Assembly: GCA_004794785.1 (NCBI GenBank)
Contig: SJOL01006488.1
Span: 647,364 to 711,363, forward strand
DNA from: Opisthorchis felineus
Lineage: Eukaryota; Platyhelminthes; Trematoda; Opisthorchiida; Opisthorchiidae
DNA: 64,000 nt
Direction: 5' to 3'
Part shown: positions 43,990 through 57,275 of the stretch, in pieces
How positions within the stretch are numbered: position 1 is the stretch's first letter
How the letters are laid out: each line of letters starts with the position of its first letter
Translations under genes and position numbers: made by a program
The notes under the pieces: model-generated
The model's database searches: none
Told to the model about the DNA's origin: nothing
The model's input: only the letters and a program-made list of their open reading frames with translations

Positions 43990-45060
43990 CAAACTGTACG
44001 ATTAAACTGCGTGTAGGATAATTCGAATTGATCTCAACTTAATTATTCTTATGAAAATCGCAGTGGGCGTGGGGGACATGGCATACCTGACTTCAGGCGA
44101 TTTCTGTGGTCAAATCACTTTACTGAACTCGGCACGGATTGATTAGTTAATGCCGACTGATTGGCTCTGCACTGAGTGCTTTCAGGGCAAGTCGATAATA
44201 TCCGCGCTACAAACCTGAATAGTACATAACAAATGTCCTCTACAGTTGTCCCTGACAACGTATAACTCTATAGTATTACGCTTTAGATGATTCGTCTTGC
44301 CAAATAAAGATATTTTATTCCGGACAGAAGCCTGCGCCCAACTGTACGGACATTAGGAGGCTTGAAGTAAAATGCGTCGGTATTCTTGTTCATTTTACCT
44401 TGGAGGTCTATCTACTTAGTTCAAAACTTTGCCGAACTGAAAACAGCTGATTAAAATGGCAGGCGCGTCTACGTCGTCTTTACTTGACCTCAACAAAAAT
44501 ACTTTAAACAAGCGTTTTGGAGCAGTTCTTTGGACCACTGACCTCCACTAAATCTACGGGAGGTTTGCTTTGAAATACACAGACGCTTAGGTTTCGGCCT
44601 CTCCACGGCACCCTAACAACTCGCCAAAATTTTGAACTAGGCCTGGACCACATGTACACCACACGCAAGCATTGTATTTAGAACACTTCCGAAATGTGTA
44701 TGAAGACTGGCTGGACACGGACTCGCTACACATCGTGCCGGTACATCACATATGGGAGGGAGTTTGGATCTTTGTCTTATGGGATTACTTGTGTCAGTTC
44801 TTCCGCAAAGTTTGCAGACGACCAGGTGTTTTTCTGAGAACTGCCGGATCCTGAACACTCGAGTTATCCGAAAGAGCGACACTTTACCATCTAGTTGGCC
44901 TGTTTCTTAGGATTATGTCCCAAACAATTGAGGAATCGACATAAAGGACATGAAAAAGCCAAACTACGGTACTGAAACAATTTTCTACTGAGGCTAATAA
45001 TTGTTTTCATTTTGAAATGGCGTGTAAGCTTGACCTGTGTTGATTCGCTAGACGAGAAGT
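43990..45060. other. 5' flank of paralogue B, no gene seen
   Basis: Matches the A flank (10480-11400) and segment D. No open frame of note. Confidence 0.5.
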
Positions 45061-45994
45061 ATTACTTCCAGTGGTCGGGCATTCCTAATTTCAGTGTGCC
45101 TTGATAAATCGAATATGATTTGAAGTCGGAAGGCCCGAAGAAATGTGAAAGTGATGGTAGGTTTTAGAGGTGCGAAATGTCAACCTAACAAAGATCACAA
45201 TGCGAAATTCGTACGGCATCAATCAGGTTTCTGAATGGTGAAGTGAAGAGATCATCTTTCTTCTTGGGTAAGGTCACAACATGCTTTTTTCTGTATTATC
45301 CAGAAATGCTGAGATTAGGCACACTAGTGAAATACGCTTCACACATCATACTAGGTGGTCTATTTAGAAAATGGCTTTTTCTAGCGTGGATCTCCTAGAC
45401 AACTTCGAATTCATACAACCAAGATTTCAGCCTCTGGAGTCTGTGGCAAAACAGAAACCCAAATCGGTGCTCTACTGATTGACGACACAGCATCCACTTT
45501 AGAGTCGTTACTCCTGAAACAATTCGCTGCTAGATTCATGTCGCACCAGATCGCTTCGATGCTGGAATTGCCCCTATTTGGACAGAGAAATTACAATAGG
45601 TTTAGAATATAAGCAATGAGGCGGCTCACACGTCCAAACTACGAGAGCCTCCACTTCCTGCACTTCCATAGTTTGCGTTTAGAAAGAAGGACTCCACATA
45701 GGGCCCGCTCAACTTTTCCCGTGCTGATTGTTGTCGTCAACGGTGCTGGTGAATCCAATGAGAATACTGGTTAAAGAGCAGTACGATGAACACAAGGCAA
45801 AAGTTGCCCACTGAATTCCGAGACTTTAAATACGCCCTTCGTTCGCTGGACAGACAGTTTTCCGGAACGTGAGCCACCTTGACTAACTTGCTAGCCTTGT
45901 CATATATATAGTATGGCGCACGAAAGCACTCAGTTGTTGCGACTTGTGGCATTATGTCTTCAACTCCCTTTCATTACCCAAACACCATACTTGA

Positions 45995-45995
<1 letters not shown>

Positions 45996-46034
<39 letters not shown>
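45996..46034. repeat. (TA)n microsatellite
   Basis: 39-base uninterrupted TA run. Confidence 0.95.
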
Positions 46035-46037
<3 letters not shown>

Positions 46038-47147
46038 CTTCATAATCAGCGCTGAAAATGGCTGAGGGTGTTCACTTGCATCAGTTATATTTGTCCAAAA
46101 TTGATAGTTGTGTCGTCGTGACTCTGCCTTGGCTTGTAGACGCAGATGGCAACAACCTCAGGCCAATTCCGCAACTGTCTTCTTGCCGGTTTAGGTCGTA
46201 TTGGGCTGACCACGAAGATGAATCTAAAGGAAGGATGAGTGTATACATGGCGTCCTAACTACAGTTGGTGATCCAGGACCGACCAGTCTGTGCGCCGAAC
46301 GCTGTCCTTCACCAGTCATAATGGAGCATATTCAGATATTTACCCGGTCTTTTGGCCGATTCCAGGAGCTTCACAGAAAAAACACACAGACAAACACACA
46401 TCGAAGAAGCTTGAATAACCAGTCGAACATTCAAACTTTAACCGTAAATAGGACAGCCGATGAAGATTGTGCCAGATTTATGTGAACTATGCGTTTGATG
46501 ATCCTGATATACTACTGCGCAAACCACAGTCTATCTGTATATATCAGTATAGGAGCAATAGACTGATAAGCTTCTCTGGCACAGTAATGGTTACCCCACC
46601 GTTTGAACTAACTTTGTAGTGTTTCTAAGAGCGCTTCAGAATAGACATCAATATGAATGGCGCTTAAGAGTAGTTCAGTCCCCTACCACAGTGTGTTCTC
46701 TGCATTTCAGCCTAGGTTAACACAACCTTCTTCAGATAAACCTACTTAGGAAACTTCATAAATTTCTCACTACTCACAGAATACAAACAACCTAATAACG
46801 GAAAAATCCCACAGGTCGCATCGACCGTCTAAATTAACACGTACGGCGACAGATAACACCACACGCGGTAAGGTGAAATGCGGACTTGTGATTACTTCTC
46901 TCTTCACGCTGCTACTCGATAACCCCTGTTGCAGAATAGCATAAAAACACGAATCGTATGAATACATGTACTGAGCACAGTTCATGAATCGCAAAACAAA
47001 AACAAAAATGCAAGTTAAACGAGCCTCGTCCGGTTTAGCACTCGTGAACACATTTTCGCGCGTAAATGTTATGCTAATACAAGCATCCCTTGTGTTCTTG
47101 ACAGAACAACTCAGTGAGACAAATCTATTCAGAACAGTTAACTAGAA

Positions 47148-47158
47148 CCCCCCCCCCC
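47148..47158. repeat. Poly-C tract
   Basis: Eleven C in a row. Confidence 0.9.
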
Positions 47159-47688
47159 AATTATGCACACTGCTAGAACATGTCGTATATGTACTAAGTC
47201 GCACTAGGTCACTGAATCGAACGACCTATATTCCCATTCAACTGCTACGAATGACTGCATGCAGACAATCTTCGTCCGAGTGCCAGAAACCCAAACCATC
47301 TTACAAAGCGCAACACCGAAAACACTGATCGCATACTTCAACAACCACGTGTAATCTTCAGGACCATTTGCTCAGCGATGAGCAGGGTAATGTCTACGCA
47401 CTTTTCCAATGACCTGGAGAGAATAACACGAAATCTACTGTCTTCGTGGTTTGAACTCCAGCTTGTCCGTAACTTGATTCTACCGGTCCATCTGCCTCGT
47501 CCAAATGAGAATATTGCCAAATTATCCTCAGTCCACCTTAGCAAACATCAAACTGAACCATTCTGGCTTCGAGAAAACAACGCAACCAGCCAAAATTTTA
47601 ATGAATATTTTGGCTTCATAGGGTCAGTTTCCAGATACATAACTTACTAACACCTCGCGAATATGACTAATTCCGGGCTTGAACTCCA

Positions 47689-48075
47689 CTATGATTGTGT
47701 CCTATGAATTTCCGCGACCTGGATTTCCGTTCCTGGATTCTTAGTTGGCTTTTTGTACGGAGTGATGCTACCTTTTACTTGCGTCTTCCCCGCCGACATC
47801 CTCCCATCGTCTGCATCCTCTATCCTCCCGTCTTTTATCCCAGCGACCTCATCCTCTTCAACATCATCCTCAGCAACATTCTCACCTACAAGCTCGTCGT
47901 GTTCCCTGGTGAATTCTTCCTTATTCACAGCATTCTCAGATTGGTCTATTCCGGATTTCGATGGCACCTTGTCGTCACCCTCTGCCACTTGGCCATCATC
48001 TTCATTCCTCACTTCCGAACCACTACAGAAGTGATGGGAACCAAAGAGTCTTGGACAGTTTGACCGTTCTTCGTT
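47689..48075 (-). CDS. Uncharacterised acidic open frame, possibly a retroelement polyprotein tail
   Basis: The frame is open from a TGA just upstream of 48075 to the stop at 47689, about 125 codons. It begins EERSNCPRLFGSHHFCSGSE and then becomes very acidic (ENVAEDDVEEDEVAGIKD), ending TPYKKPTKNPG...HRTQS. No ATG opens it, so it is either an exon or a fragment broken by a frameshift upstream. The charge pattern and position would fit the C-terminal tail of an LTR-element polyprotein, but no diagnostic motif is present. The serine-rich plus-strand frame over the same bases is its mirror image. Confidence 0.3.
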   Translation of the reverse strand, partial: NEERSNCPRLFGSHHFCSGSEVRNEDDGQVAEGDDKVPSKSGIDQSENAVNKEEFTREHDELVGENVAEDDVEEDEVAGIKDGRIEDADDGRMSAGKTQVKGSITPYKKPTKNPGTEIQVAEIHRTQS

Positions 48076-48365
48076 TCAATTTATGCTGGTTTTGCGGCAC
48101 TGTCGTGTTTTCCGTACGAATTTCCACAAATAACGTAATCGCAAAGAGTCGCAGCAGATGGAAACTCGACAACTGCAGACCCAACGAAAACATACTAAGG
48201 TCCCCGGTTCAAACTGACTTTGGACGCATCCGGATGAGTCTTCCGCAAATCATACTCCGAGGCATTAAATCGCACTTTCCTGATCAGATAAAGGCTGCCT
48301 TCAATACCACCAGCACACTCAATCGTGGTGCTTTTTTCTGCAGTCCGGCTTCTGTCCGGCTCTAG

Positions 48366-51300
48366 GCAGTGTGGTTTGATCAGGAAATCGCAGGAAATGT
48401 CCCGTGTTTGTGTGGAATGCCTTGGTCACGCCAGGGATTATGGGCAACATGCGTCGTCGGCAGCACTCGAAAATATTTGATGACTTCAGTGAGATTGCGA
48501 GTAGGACATACTGATAGTACGAATTTTATGCTGACTGATCGAATTTTACGTTAAGTGACGCAGTAAATGTACTTGCTGAATCTGACTTTGAGGAGAATAT
48601 GAAGAACGCGGGGTTAAAACACAGTTGGCGAACTCTTTCGTCCAGAAGCTTGTATGAAACTGTAAAAGTAGTTTTTCCAGGGATACACATTTGGGAATGC
48701 TCCTTATAACCGGTGCTTTACTGGTCTCTGGCGAAGAAGGGCGGCGGCATCAGATGACTGACTCAGAAAGAGGAAGTGATTAAACTTTGGAGTATATCCT
48801 GCGGTTTTTCTTTCGATTTTGATCCACAACGACTATATGACCAAAATTTCCAACTCCAATAAGTATGACGTTTTGTTAGCAAATGAAGTCGGGTATTGTA
48901 CATACTGTTTTACTCCTTGGATTTCGCCCGGATCCCACACAATCTTTAAATCCACACTCCGAGTTTGTGTGACAATATTTGATTCGCCAAGGAAAAATGA
49001 ACCATGAAACGATTGCATTGATCATGTTGCTATACGTGCTTAATTTTCGGGAGAAGATAGGACCGGTTATCCGTCGTCCTAATGAGCTGTCACTGTTGTC
49101 TCTCTGATCCTTTTGAAATAGCAGTAGTGCACGCCAACTGGAGATTATGCGAACCACTGTTCCCACCTTGTTAGTGCAATCCGCGATGCTTTCGGGTACG
49201 CATTTACAGTTTTCATGTATCATCGGACCCAGTAGCTGCCCAGGGGAAGAGAACCACTGATCACCATCTTTAGCCACCGTTATTTTGAACTTTTTGAGCT
49301 TTTCATGAAAATTCTACTGTGTTCCTGAGCAGAAGCCGTACCGCATCCTTTCCACGTATTTATACACCAGCAGTCATTTGAAATCTCTGGTACGTATCAA
49401 AGTGACCACTTGTTACGAGTGAAAACATTCAATATCGGGTCCTGGGAACAAGTCTGACCTTTATTCTCCCCACTCAGTGATCGGAACGCGCGCATTCTTG
49501 TGCCTCATTCAGTTCAATTTGTTTGCGTCAGTGCACTTTCGGTGACCCGACGTGTTTAATCACGAAGATTACCTGGACCTGTTTCTGACAGATTCCCTGT
49601 CACCCCCTAGTTTCAAATACGAACACTCTTTTCAACATTTCACGGTTAAGTATCACCTCTGCAACTCGATTTGGTGACCGATCCACTCAGGACCGGAAAC
49701 ACCAAGCTCATGGAGGGCAGTCATGCTGTGTTTATTTTGCCATGTTTTTAACCTTATTACCAGAACACCGGAAGAAACTTAATTTAGCCTTTACTAAACT
49801 GAAATGTGTTATAAAAGGGCATAATATCTGCTATCTAACAGACATGAGAAGTTATTAGTTCCAACGACTTTTAGGCCGCTGTTTGGGCCACCAACCACGA
49901 GAATGGGATTGCTTCGTAACATTTTAGGACAGGACAGGACGGCGGACAAACAGTCATGGAATCAACGGGAAGCACAATATGGGAAACCAATGATAGCACC
50001 CATTTCGATTTTGTTATGAAAAATAGAATATTGTCTTTCTGTTTGCCAGCTGATGTATGGGCAGCGAAGTAGACAGATGTAGTAACAAGTTCCCTGGTTC
50101 TAAACTGCTTTGAAAACCAAAAGAAAAAAATGATATACGCAAATTGATCACTCCTTTCCTGTTCTCACACAACACTAAACGAAAATATAACGTCTTTGCT
50201 TCAGCAAACATCTTTGGTGTACTGAACCCAGACAACTGGAAAACGTTTCAAATTGCCTTGGACCATATCAGTTTGTGTGCGTTCATTCGTCAGTGTCACG
50301 TGTTTAAAATGCTGTGGGTCTACCTACATGGAGTCCATAAAAGATGATTTTAGGCATATTATATTTAGTCAGAGAAGCAAATCTTTATCACGGAAGAGTG
50401 CAACATACAAGAGCATCGGCACCAGTAGAACAGTATCCGGTTGTTTACCAGATGACGTGTTCGGACGTGTTTGCTAAAACTGTGTTGATGTTTGACATTT
50501 ACTTGGGTTTTTGTGGAACAACAAGCTCAGATTTCTTGCCTTTAGGTATAATAATATACTTATGTTCTTGTTTTGCTGTTAAAACCTGTCGTATTTGTTT
50601 CATAATTTTTAGTGTATTGGGTGGTAGCAAAAAAGCATCACTCGGTGAAATCACAAAATACGATTGATGTTCGGTTACGACCTATTCAAATTCCATTTCT
50701 TGGAGATTGGGGTCTACCATTTTCGGTGGAATGTCCTAGTTGGACACCCTGATTATGCTTCTGAGTGAAGTCGACCTAGGACACCATCTGAAACTTTGCT
50801 TTCTCTCTTCCGCAAACACGGACGGAAAGTCACGCATAGTTTCATGATTCTCCAGGTTTTTTCCAAAATTTGCCATTGCATGTTTGTGATTCGTTATAAT
50901 GTGGCAGGTAACGATAAAACTAATCCGGCGCACAAATGGTATCACTGAAAAATGGGTCTTGAAATAATGTTGAGGCATTATTGTGAAACATGTCCAGGCT
51001 GTACTGATCTTACGTAGCCATTCACGCTTTCTAATTTTCCACCCGATAAACTCGAATATCCATTTTACTCAGTTGGCGCTAGTCACTCACGTAACTGAAG
51101 CATCTTTTCGGAGCTGTTGCAACTCAATCTGAGAAGCTGAATGTCTGAGGAGGACCAATAGTTGCACAGGAGTTTAAATCACTTGTTAGAAGAAACCATT
51201 GTTGTCTGTTAAGATGCGCGCACAAACGACTCTGTACTGATTCTGAGGAAACAAAATTACTGACAGAGCTAACACGGACGTAAACCCTTGAAAACGATCC

Positions 51301-53310
51301 GTTCATAATGCTGCGCATTTCTTCCTAAACCAGAAAATCATTCCTTCGGATGAATCCTTCGCCCAAGAAACCTCTTCAACAAATATTCGGATATTCATTA
51401 ATTAAGATCGCAGAGGTTTGCGCGATGAACTTTGTGACGTAATATCAATGGATGAATATGTTCGCTTTGGATGATGGATAAATCAAACTAGTGAGATTTT
51501 TCAAATCTTCAATCTTTAGCAGATCTGGACAAATTATGGGGAAAACCGGAAGTCACGGATGGCGCCAAAGGCTCAAAAGTTGACCACTTCTACTCGTCAC
51601 TTCACTGTTAGACAAATGGGAGTATTATCAATTTCGTTTACAGTACCGTGGCTAATTTTCGCATTTATAATGTCCTGAGGCTCGTGAACTGCTCTTACCA
51701 AAGGGGGAAAAGGATATCATCGCCAAAGTCAAGTCGGTTCTCTCGAGGTAAGCACTAATGCCGAGAATATCGGTAGAGTAAAGTGAAATTCGGAATTACT
51801 GACTCTGTACCTCTAACGTCAAGCTGAATCATGACGCGTCTCAAAAAATGCGAGACGTCGAGAGCAGTCGAATAGATACAGGTCAGTCCAAACCGACGTT
51901 CCAGTGAGCGGAAGGACCCATGGACAAATAGAACACATTCCGAACAGGGCACCAAACAAAGGGATAAGGCATTTAACGAAAGTCCTACTGTTGCTTATCA
52001 TTTCGGTAGGAAGTGTGTAGCAATAAACCACTGATGTGAAAATCAGTTGTCTCACCTCAATGGTTCAAGGCAATCTACAGTTCATGCATTCCAAGTCCAC
52101 ATCCGAACTGCAAGCTTTTGGTGTAGCTCTTGTCCATTTGTTTCATCGCACATACCGATGTATTCGAATATGGTAGAGGACATTTATACGTGCAACGGAG
52201 TGTTTGCATTGATTAGTCAGCTTTTTCACCAAAATTGAGCGCTCTTATTGGGTTTCATTATTTGAATGAGCTTTGGAGGGTGCACTAAAAAACATCACAA
52301 GCAGTCACATTGTCTCCCTCGGCTTTCAGCCTAACGCTACAGTATTCCGGGTGCAGTACACCCAGTTATTTTCTAGAGAATCACTCTGGAGCAAATGCGA
52401 GTTGCGTCTTGGGATGAAACTTTCTCGGTGCTCCATGTAACATGCACACCATTAGTTGAACCGTATGCAGATAGATCCAGAAACATAAACAAATGTAAAA
52501 AGAAGTTTTCAGGAGATACTGATAGTAGCGTTCGTCCGAGCTATATATTGTGCCAAATGCGCCCGGTTGTTCTTACACTTTCGCTACTCAACGTGAATAT
52601 CACAAGCCGACCTAAAAGCTTCAATTGTCAGGTTACTTAGAATACTTGGACATGGGGATTCTGCGTTCAGAGGGGTAGTTTAGATAATGCATTGCGGACA
52701 GTTTTATTGGTTGGAAACGCTGAAGTACACTGTGCAGCGTAAGCCAAACGCAGGAGACATCCTAGAGTGTATTTGTTTTGAAATGTTTTGCTAGCGAATA
52801 CCTCATGATCATGCCGCGCACATGAATGACTGGCACCTAGCTAGATATTCTATCTGCCGGCTGAAAAACATGTTTCACTTTAAAAATGAGGCTCTCTTGG
52901 TTCCATGGACAAACAGTTTTATCAGTGAATCCAAACAATTTGCAGTACTACTATTTGAAGTAATACTACTTGCTTGGATTCTCTAAAAGTCAGGACAGAG
53001 ACCGGCATCGTTCTTTTTGTCATAAACATAATTCGCCAAAGTTACATTAGGTAGGATTTTCCATGCAGCCTGTGACTGCGACAAGCTCACAAAACGAACG
53101 GAGCAACGAATTCGAATTTCGTTTTCTTATAGGGTGAGCATCAGCAGTGTACTAACTATCACCCAGCAAAAACGGGTAACAGAAATTAAAAAAAGAATCT
53201 AATTATCAGGTACATCATTGCATTATGACGATTTCCTTAGGGAAAAACAAGTGAGTTTTACAGGGCACTAACTGCATATTCGTATTCCTTTAGATATAAA
53301 AGCAGTGCTT
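48366..53310. other. About 5 kb without a recognisable gene
   Basis: Short frames only. None has a family motif, and no match to the duplicated locus was seen. Confidence 0.4.
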
Positions 53311-53319
53311 CATGTACAG

Positions 53320-54090
53320 AGGACACATAATCTTGGTGTTTTTCGAGAGCAAGAATGCGTTCGTCTCCGTAAGGCAGTCTTTTTTTCAAATGAGGGATGC
53401 GATGAAGATTTATGATCACAATCCGATCCTTAACGTAGCCTGCTTCTGGATGCGAGCTATCCAAGTGCTTTGCTGCACACATTTGCAACCGAAAATAATG
53501 TCCAATTTCCCCATTACCGTTAAACTTCACCGATAATTAGACGATGCGACGAATCCTGGTCTCCCAAATCCAGTTGTTCAAATCGACACTGATGAGGACC
53601 TTGTCGGCCTCGAGTTTACGGACGACATCATTCCAATATCTCAAGACCACTAGAAGGTATAAGCGCTATCAAAGATTCTACCTATCATTGTATCACCGGC
53701 TGGATTGTGCCTTGTGCCCACAAAATGTAGGCACACTACAAAAAGAGCAGTCTACTGGAATTCAAAGAAAAGCACTGAAAATTACAGTGAGATCCACAAA
53801 ACTCGGTATTTGCACCACCTCCGACAGAAATGTGTCCGACTATATCGGTCCACTAAACTCGAAGGCCAGAGTTTCATTGGCCAAAGTTATTCACTTGCGG
53901 TATCACACAGGAAGACACTGGGTCCCAGGAGTTGCGTGTATTAGACTACCGCACAGTGTGTCGCTCTCTTGTCTGCGCATAGGTGATCTGAAGATTCGCC
54001 AGGTTTTGAACCACCGGTACCCCAGTAACTCTGATGGTGTTACATTGAGTTATCGAATGCGCAACTTAGAAAACGAATGCAATGTTTAGC
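53320..54090 (+). pseudogene. RTE/CR1-like reverse-transcriptase remnant
   Basis: Plus-strand frames in order: VFFESKNAFVSVRQSFFQMR (motif A region, with the catalytic Asp position read as Val), NPGLPNPVVQIDTDEDLVGL then EFTDDIIPI at 53600-53635 (motif C as TDD), CLVPTKCRHTTK, ELRVLDYRTVCRSLV and IRQVLNHRYPSN. This is the usual order of an RTE-type polymerase and tail, spread over several frames. It is separate from the remnants inside the duplicated loci. Confidence 0.55.
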
Positions 54091-54611
54091 AGCACATAAT
54101 GCAATAGCGGAAATTATTCAGGACTATCAGCTGCGGTGGCCCGTTCTTGTGCTATCGGGTCGCCTACTGAAACAGACAATATTCACTTCGATTCGATCGG
54201 CTCGGTTGCATACGTGATCTACTAGTTGTGCGAGTCCGGTTAAGAGGGGCTTCAGTAGTGTCAATAGTGTTCTTCTTGTTATTATCTGTCCTAATTTTCA
54301 AAGTGAAAGTTTGGAGCTATGGACATCAACAAGGTGATTGCACTAGGCTTGCAACAATTTTGCACCAGGCGTCCTGACAGTTTGCAACTGAATACTTACG
54401 TACGTTTGTAACTGTGCTCAAGACATTGACTTGACCCTAGCTACTAATGTCGCGAATTTCCAGGTTTGATTCTGGCAGAGAAGGATACCGGGTTTAGCTT
54501 TATTTCCAAGTAAACTGACCCAAATACCATGAAGAGAAGCTTTGAATAAATTTTCACCAGGGCGTTCTCTCTGACCCAAACCAGCTTCAGTATATCTTTC
54601 GACCGGAGACC

Positions 54612-57275
54612 TAGAGGCTCGTTGCTGAATGCTCTAAGCATATATATGAAGCAATTCTAGGAAATAGAAGAGATTTTCATTCCTCCTATCACAGAGTTTC
54701 ACATTTAGACTTACTAAACTATGCTGTACGTGAAAGCAAACTTTTGGATGTTCCGCTTGGTTTAGCAATGTTGGCCCCATACACAAAACCGAGTGCAGTT
54801 TTGAATTGACCGAAAAGGATGAGGTTTCAGACAGCAGCTGCATAATTAAACACCATCAAATCGTTTATGTTCGGCAATCGCATTAAAAACAGATCATTGA
54901 AATATTAGTAAAATACACTGGGGCAATCTCGATTAATTATTATTTTGGCTTCCCGGAAAATCTTGGGACGCATAATACATCAGAGACTATATTTTGCGCA
55001 GAGTTAGCCGATGTTATGATTGTTCTTGGTACAGAAATGCACTTTGCATCTGAATTTCCATTTTAAGGGACATTATAGTCAGACGGAATAATGTCTTGGA
55101 TATATCTAATCTGGTTGAGAGTTGAACAGTTGGCTAATAAATACATCAAGGAACACAAGGGAAGTTTGATACATGAAGAATGCTCATGATTTTAACACCA
55201 GTGGTGGTATTGTCAGGAAAAACTGACTAAAATTTAACCATCAACAAAATAATGAAACGACACCAGCTAAAGCGGTAACAACTGAATTGCGTTGGTAACA
55301 GTCAAATTTCGTGGGTTCTGTGAGCACTGCTGTTTTGCTTGTCTGACCAGTTGTTATCGGATTACGTCTTCCAACTCTGATATCCGATTATCAGTCATGA
55401 GTTAAAGCTGATTATTCGTGATTAGGATGGCTGAGGGATCGCCGAAAAGTCGATACTGTCGGAATGCCGACACCAGAGATGGCTATGTGAATGGCTTTGT
55501 TTGGCCAGGGTAAAACTAAGGCTACTCCCGATGAACAGGACAACAATTGTTGCGCTCAAAAGCATTGCAGATTATTTTGCAACTGTCGGTCTGATCGAAT
55601 TCCTGAACGTATTTGGGTTAGTCCATCTCCACCGGGAATGAAGTTTGAAGATATGGGCGGACAGGTTTCTGTTTTCGCGGTCAGCGAATGGAGCCGCAGA
55701 AAAGCAGTAAAATATATCGGTCCCAGTCAGAAGATTCTCGGTTTCCGTACTGAATATAAAATTTGAATCCACAGTGGCCTGGTGCGCTTGAACGACGGCG
55801 ATCTCTACTGTATGAGGTAATATATTACCGGCTGGATATATTTGTGAAAATCTGAGATACGGTGAGTTGCTAACACTAGAAAATACGATAAGAGCAGATA
55901 GATTAGATGAAAACAGGGGGCCTCCTGTTACATGTGTTCGCATTTGATTTACTCACAAACCTTCTTAGGATCGGGATGGCACTACGGTCAATTGTAGAAG
56001 AAGGAGTCAGACCGTCTGATGCGTGTTTGAGTAAACTCCACCAGCATTATAACGATTCCTAACTTGATGAATTACTCATCACATCCTTCCAAGTTCAACC
56101 GTCGGGGCATCACCAAACAATTGTCAACCAGGGTAATTAAAGAGTATTCTGACGAATAAATGGCTTAAAAACCTAAAGAAAACATTTCCACTCCCTCTGA
56201 GATAAACCCGTACTTTGGAAGGTAAGCTATCCTAAATTCAGGACTAAGTGTCGGTAATCCCGATTCTTTAAACATAAAGTAAGAGCTGACGCTTTGGGAA
56301 TTAACGTTGAAAAACCACTGTCGGTCTCATTTGGGCCAAAGTTGGCTTCATTTTTTGTACTCTGCTACTTGGAATGACCTAGCATCACGTGCAAGATAGT
56401 GCTAAAACTAGAGTTTATTTGCAAGCCAAACTAAAGGATTTGTCAATGGAACATTACCGAGTAGTTGACTGATCGGTTAGCTGATATCTGGACTAAGCCG
56501 ATCCCCATTATAAAACCCCCAGGGTATGATAAAATGTATTACTTTTTGATGGACATTGGTGTAAACTCCCTTCGAAGAGTGCTCACTGCCCGTAAAGGCC
56601 AAGCTAGCTGCCCCTATAAGGTTCTCTATAAGCGGCACACGGTTAACATTTGAGCGAACAAAATTACTGTACTTAGCTTACGTCCACTGTTTGCACAAAA
56701 TGCCCCTTTGGAGAAGCTGCTGAAAGCAGAAAGATGACTGTATTCTGTGCAGAATGAACCTCTCCAGCGTGAAACCATGAACACGAAATATGTTAGATAG
56801 ACGAACAGAGTAAAAGAACCACCCTGTTTATATGAACATTCAAAGACCACTCAAAGGTAACGCTACTCTAAACAGTCTACCCATTTTCTCGTTTCCCTAA
56901 GAACCAATGCACTCAACTTCCTGTCCAAGGCAGATCACAAATGAATTTCCATCGTGTGATTCAGTGATTCAGATAACCAAACGTTCTAAGTGTCTTTATA
57001 GTTGAACACATCAACTAGCGCGTACATTTTCTGGATTTGTGCAGTGCACACGAGCAATGGGTTTGCATTTTCGTAGTGTAAGTCTCTTATTCAAATTCAT
57101 TAATCCGTACAGATTGGGCACATCAATGTAACCCACGGAAATAGCTTGACGATAAATTATGTACGCTCGGAAAGTTGCAGTAATTGTGCGCTTGGCGGAG
57201 TGCAGCTGATTTCGTAAGTAAGATATTTTCTTAATGTTTACAACGGCTGCGAAGTGCAAATATATTGTTTCTTGA
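54612..57275. repeat. Duplicated block, copy 2 (with 14455-17375)
   Basis: About 2.66 kb matching copy 1 in the same orientation. It lacks about 215 bases present in copy 1 near 14660-14930. Homology stops sharply at TTTCTTGATT on the right. Over 56130-56660 I count only about 15 differences from copy 1. Confidence 0.65.
56438..56653 (+). pseudogene. Possible Ty1/copia-like RNase H tail, remnant 2
   Basis: Same sequence and same stop before LTDRLADIWTKPIP as in copy 1, with one or two residue changes in the tail. Confidence 0.35.

Larger units (their letters stand above)
45061..47335. other. Unassigned stretch
   Basis: No gene recognised. 45410-45720 has a faintly protease-like plus frame (ALLIDDTASTLESLLL) that I could not assign. 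Confidence 0.35.

Noticed and set aside
47753..48034. Serine-rich plus-strand frame
   Set aside because: It is the complement of the acidic minus-strand frame; Ser/Pro-rich shadows are expected from GAT/GAA-rich coding.
53258..53530. 90-codon minus-strand frame that reads smoothly
   Set aside because: The plus strand over the same bases, and directly beyond, shows reverse-transcriptase motifs in order, so the minus frame is a shadow.
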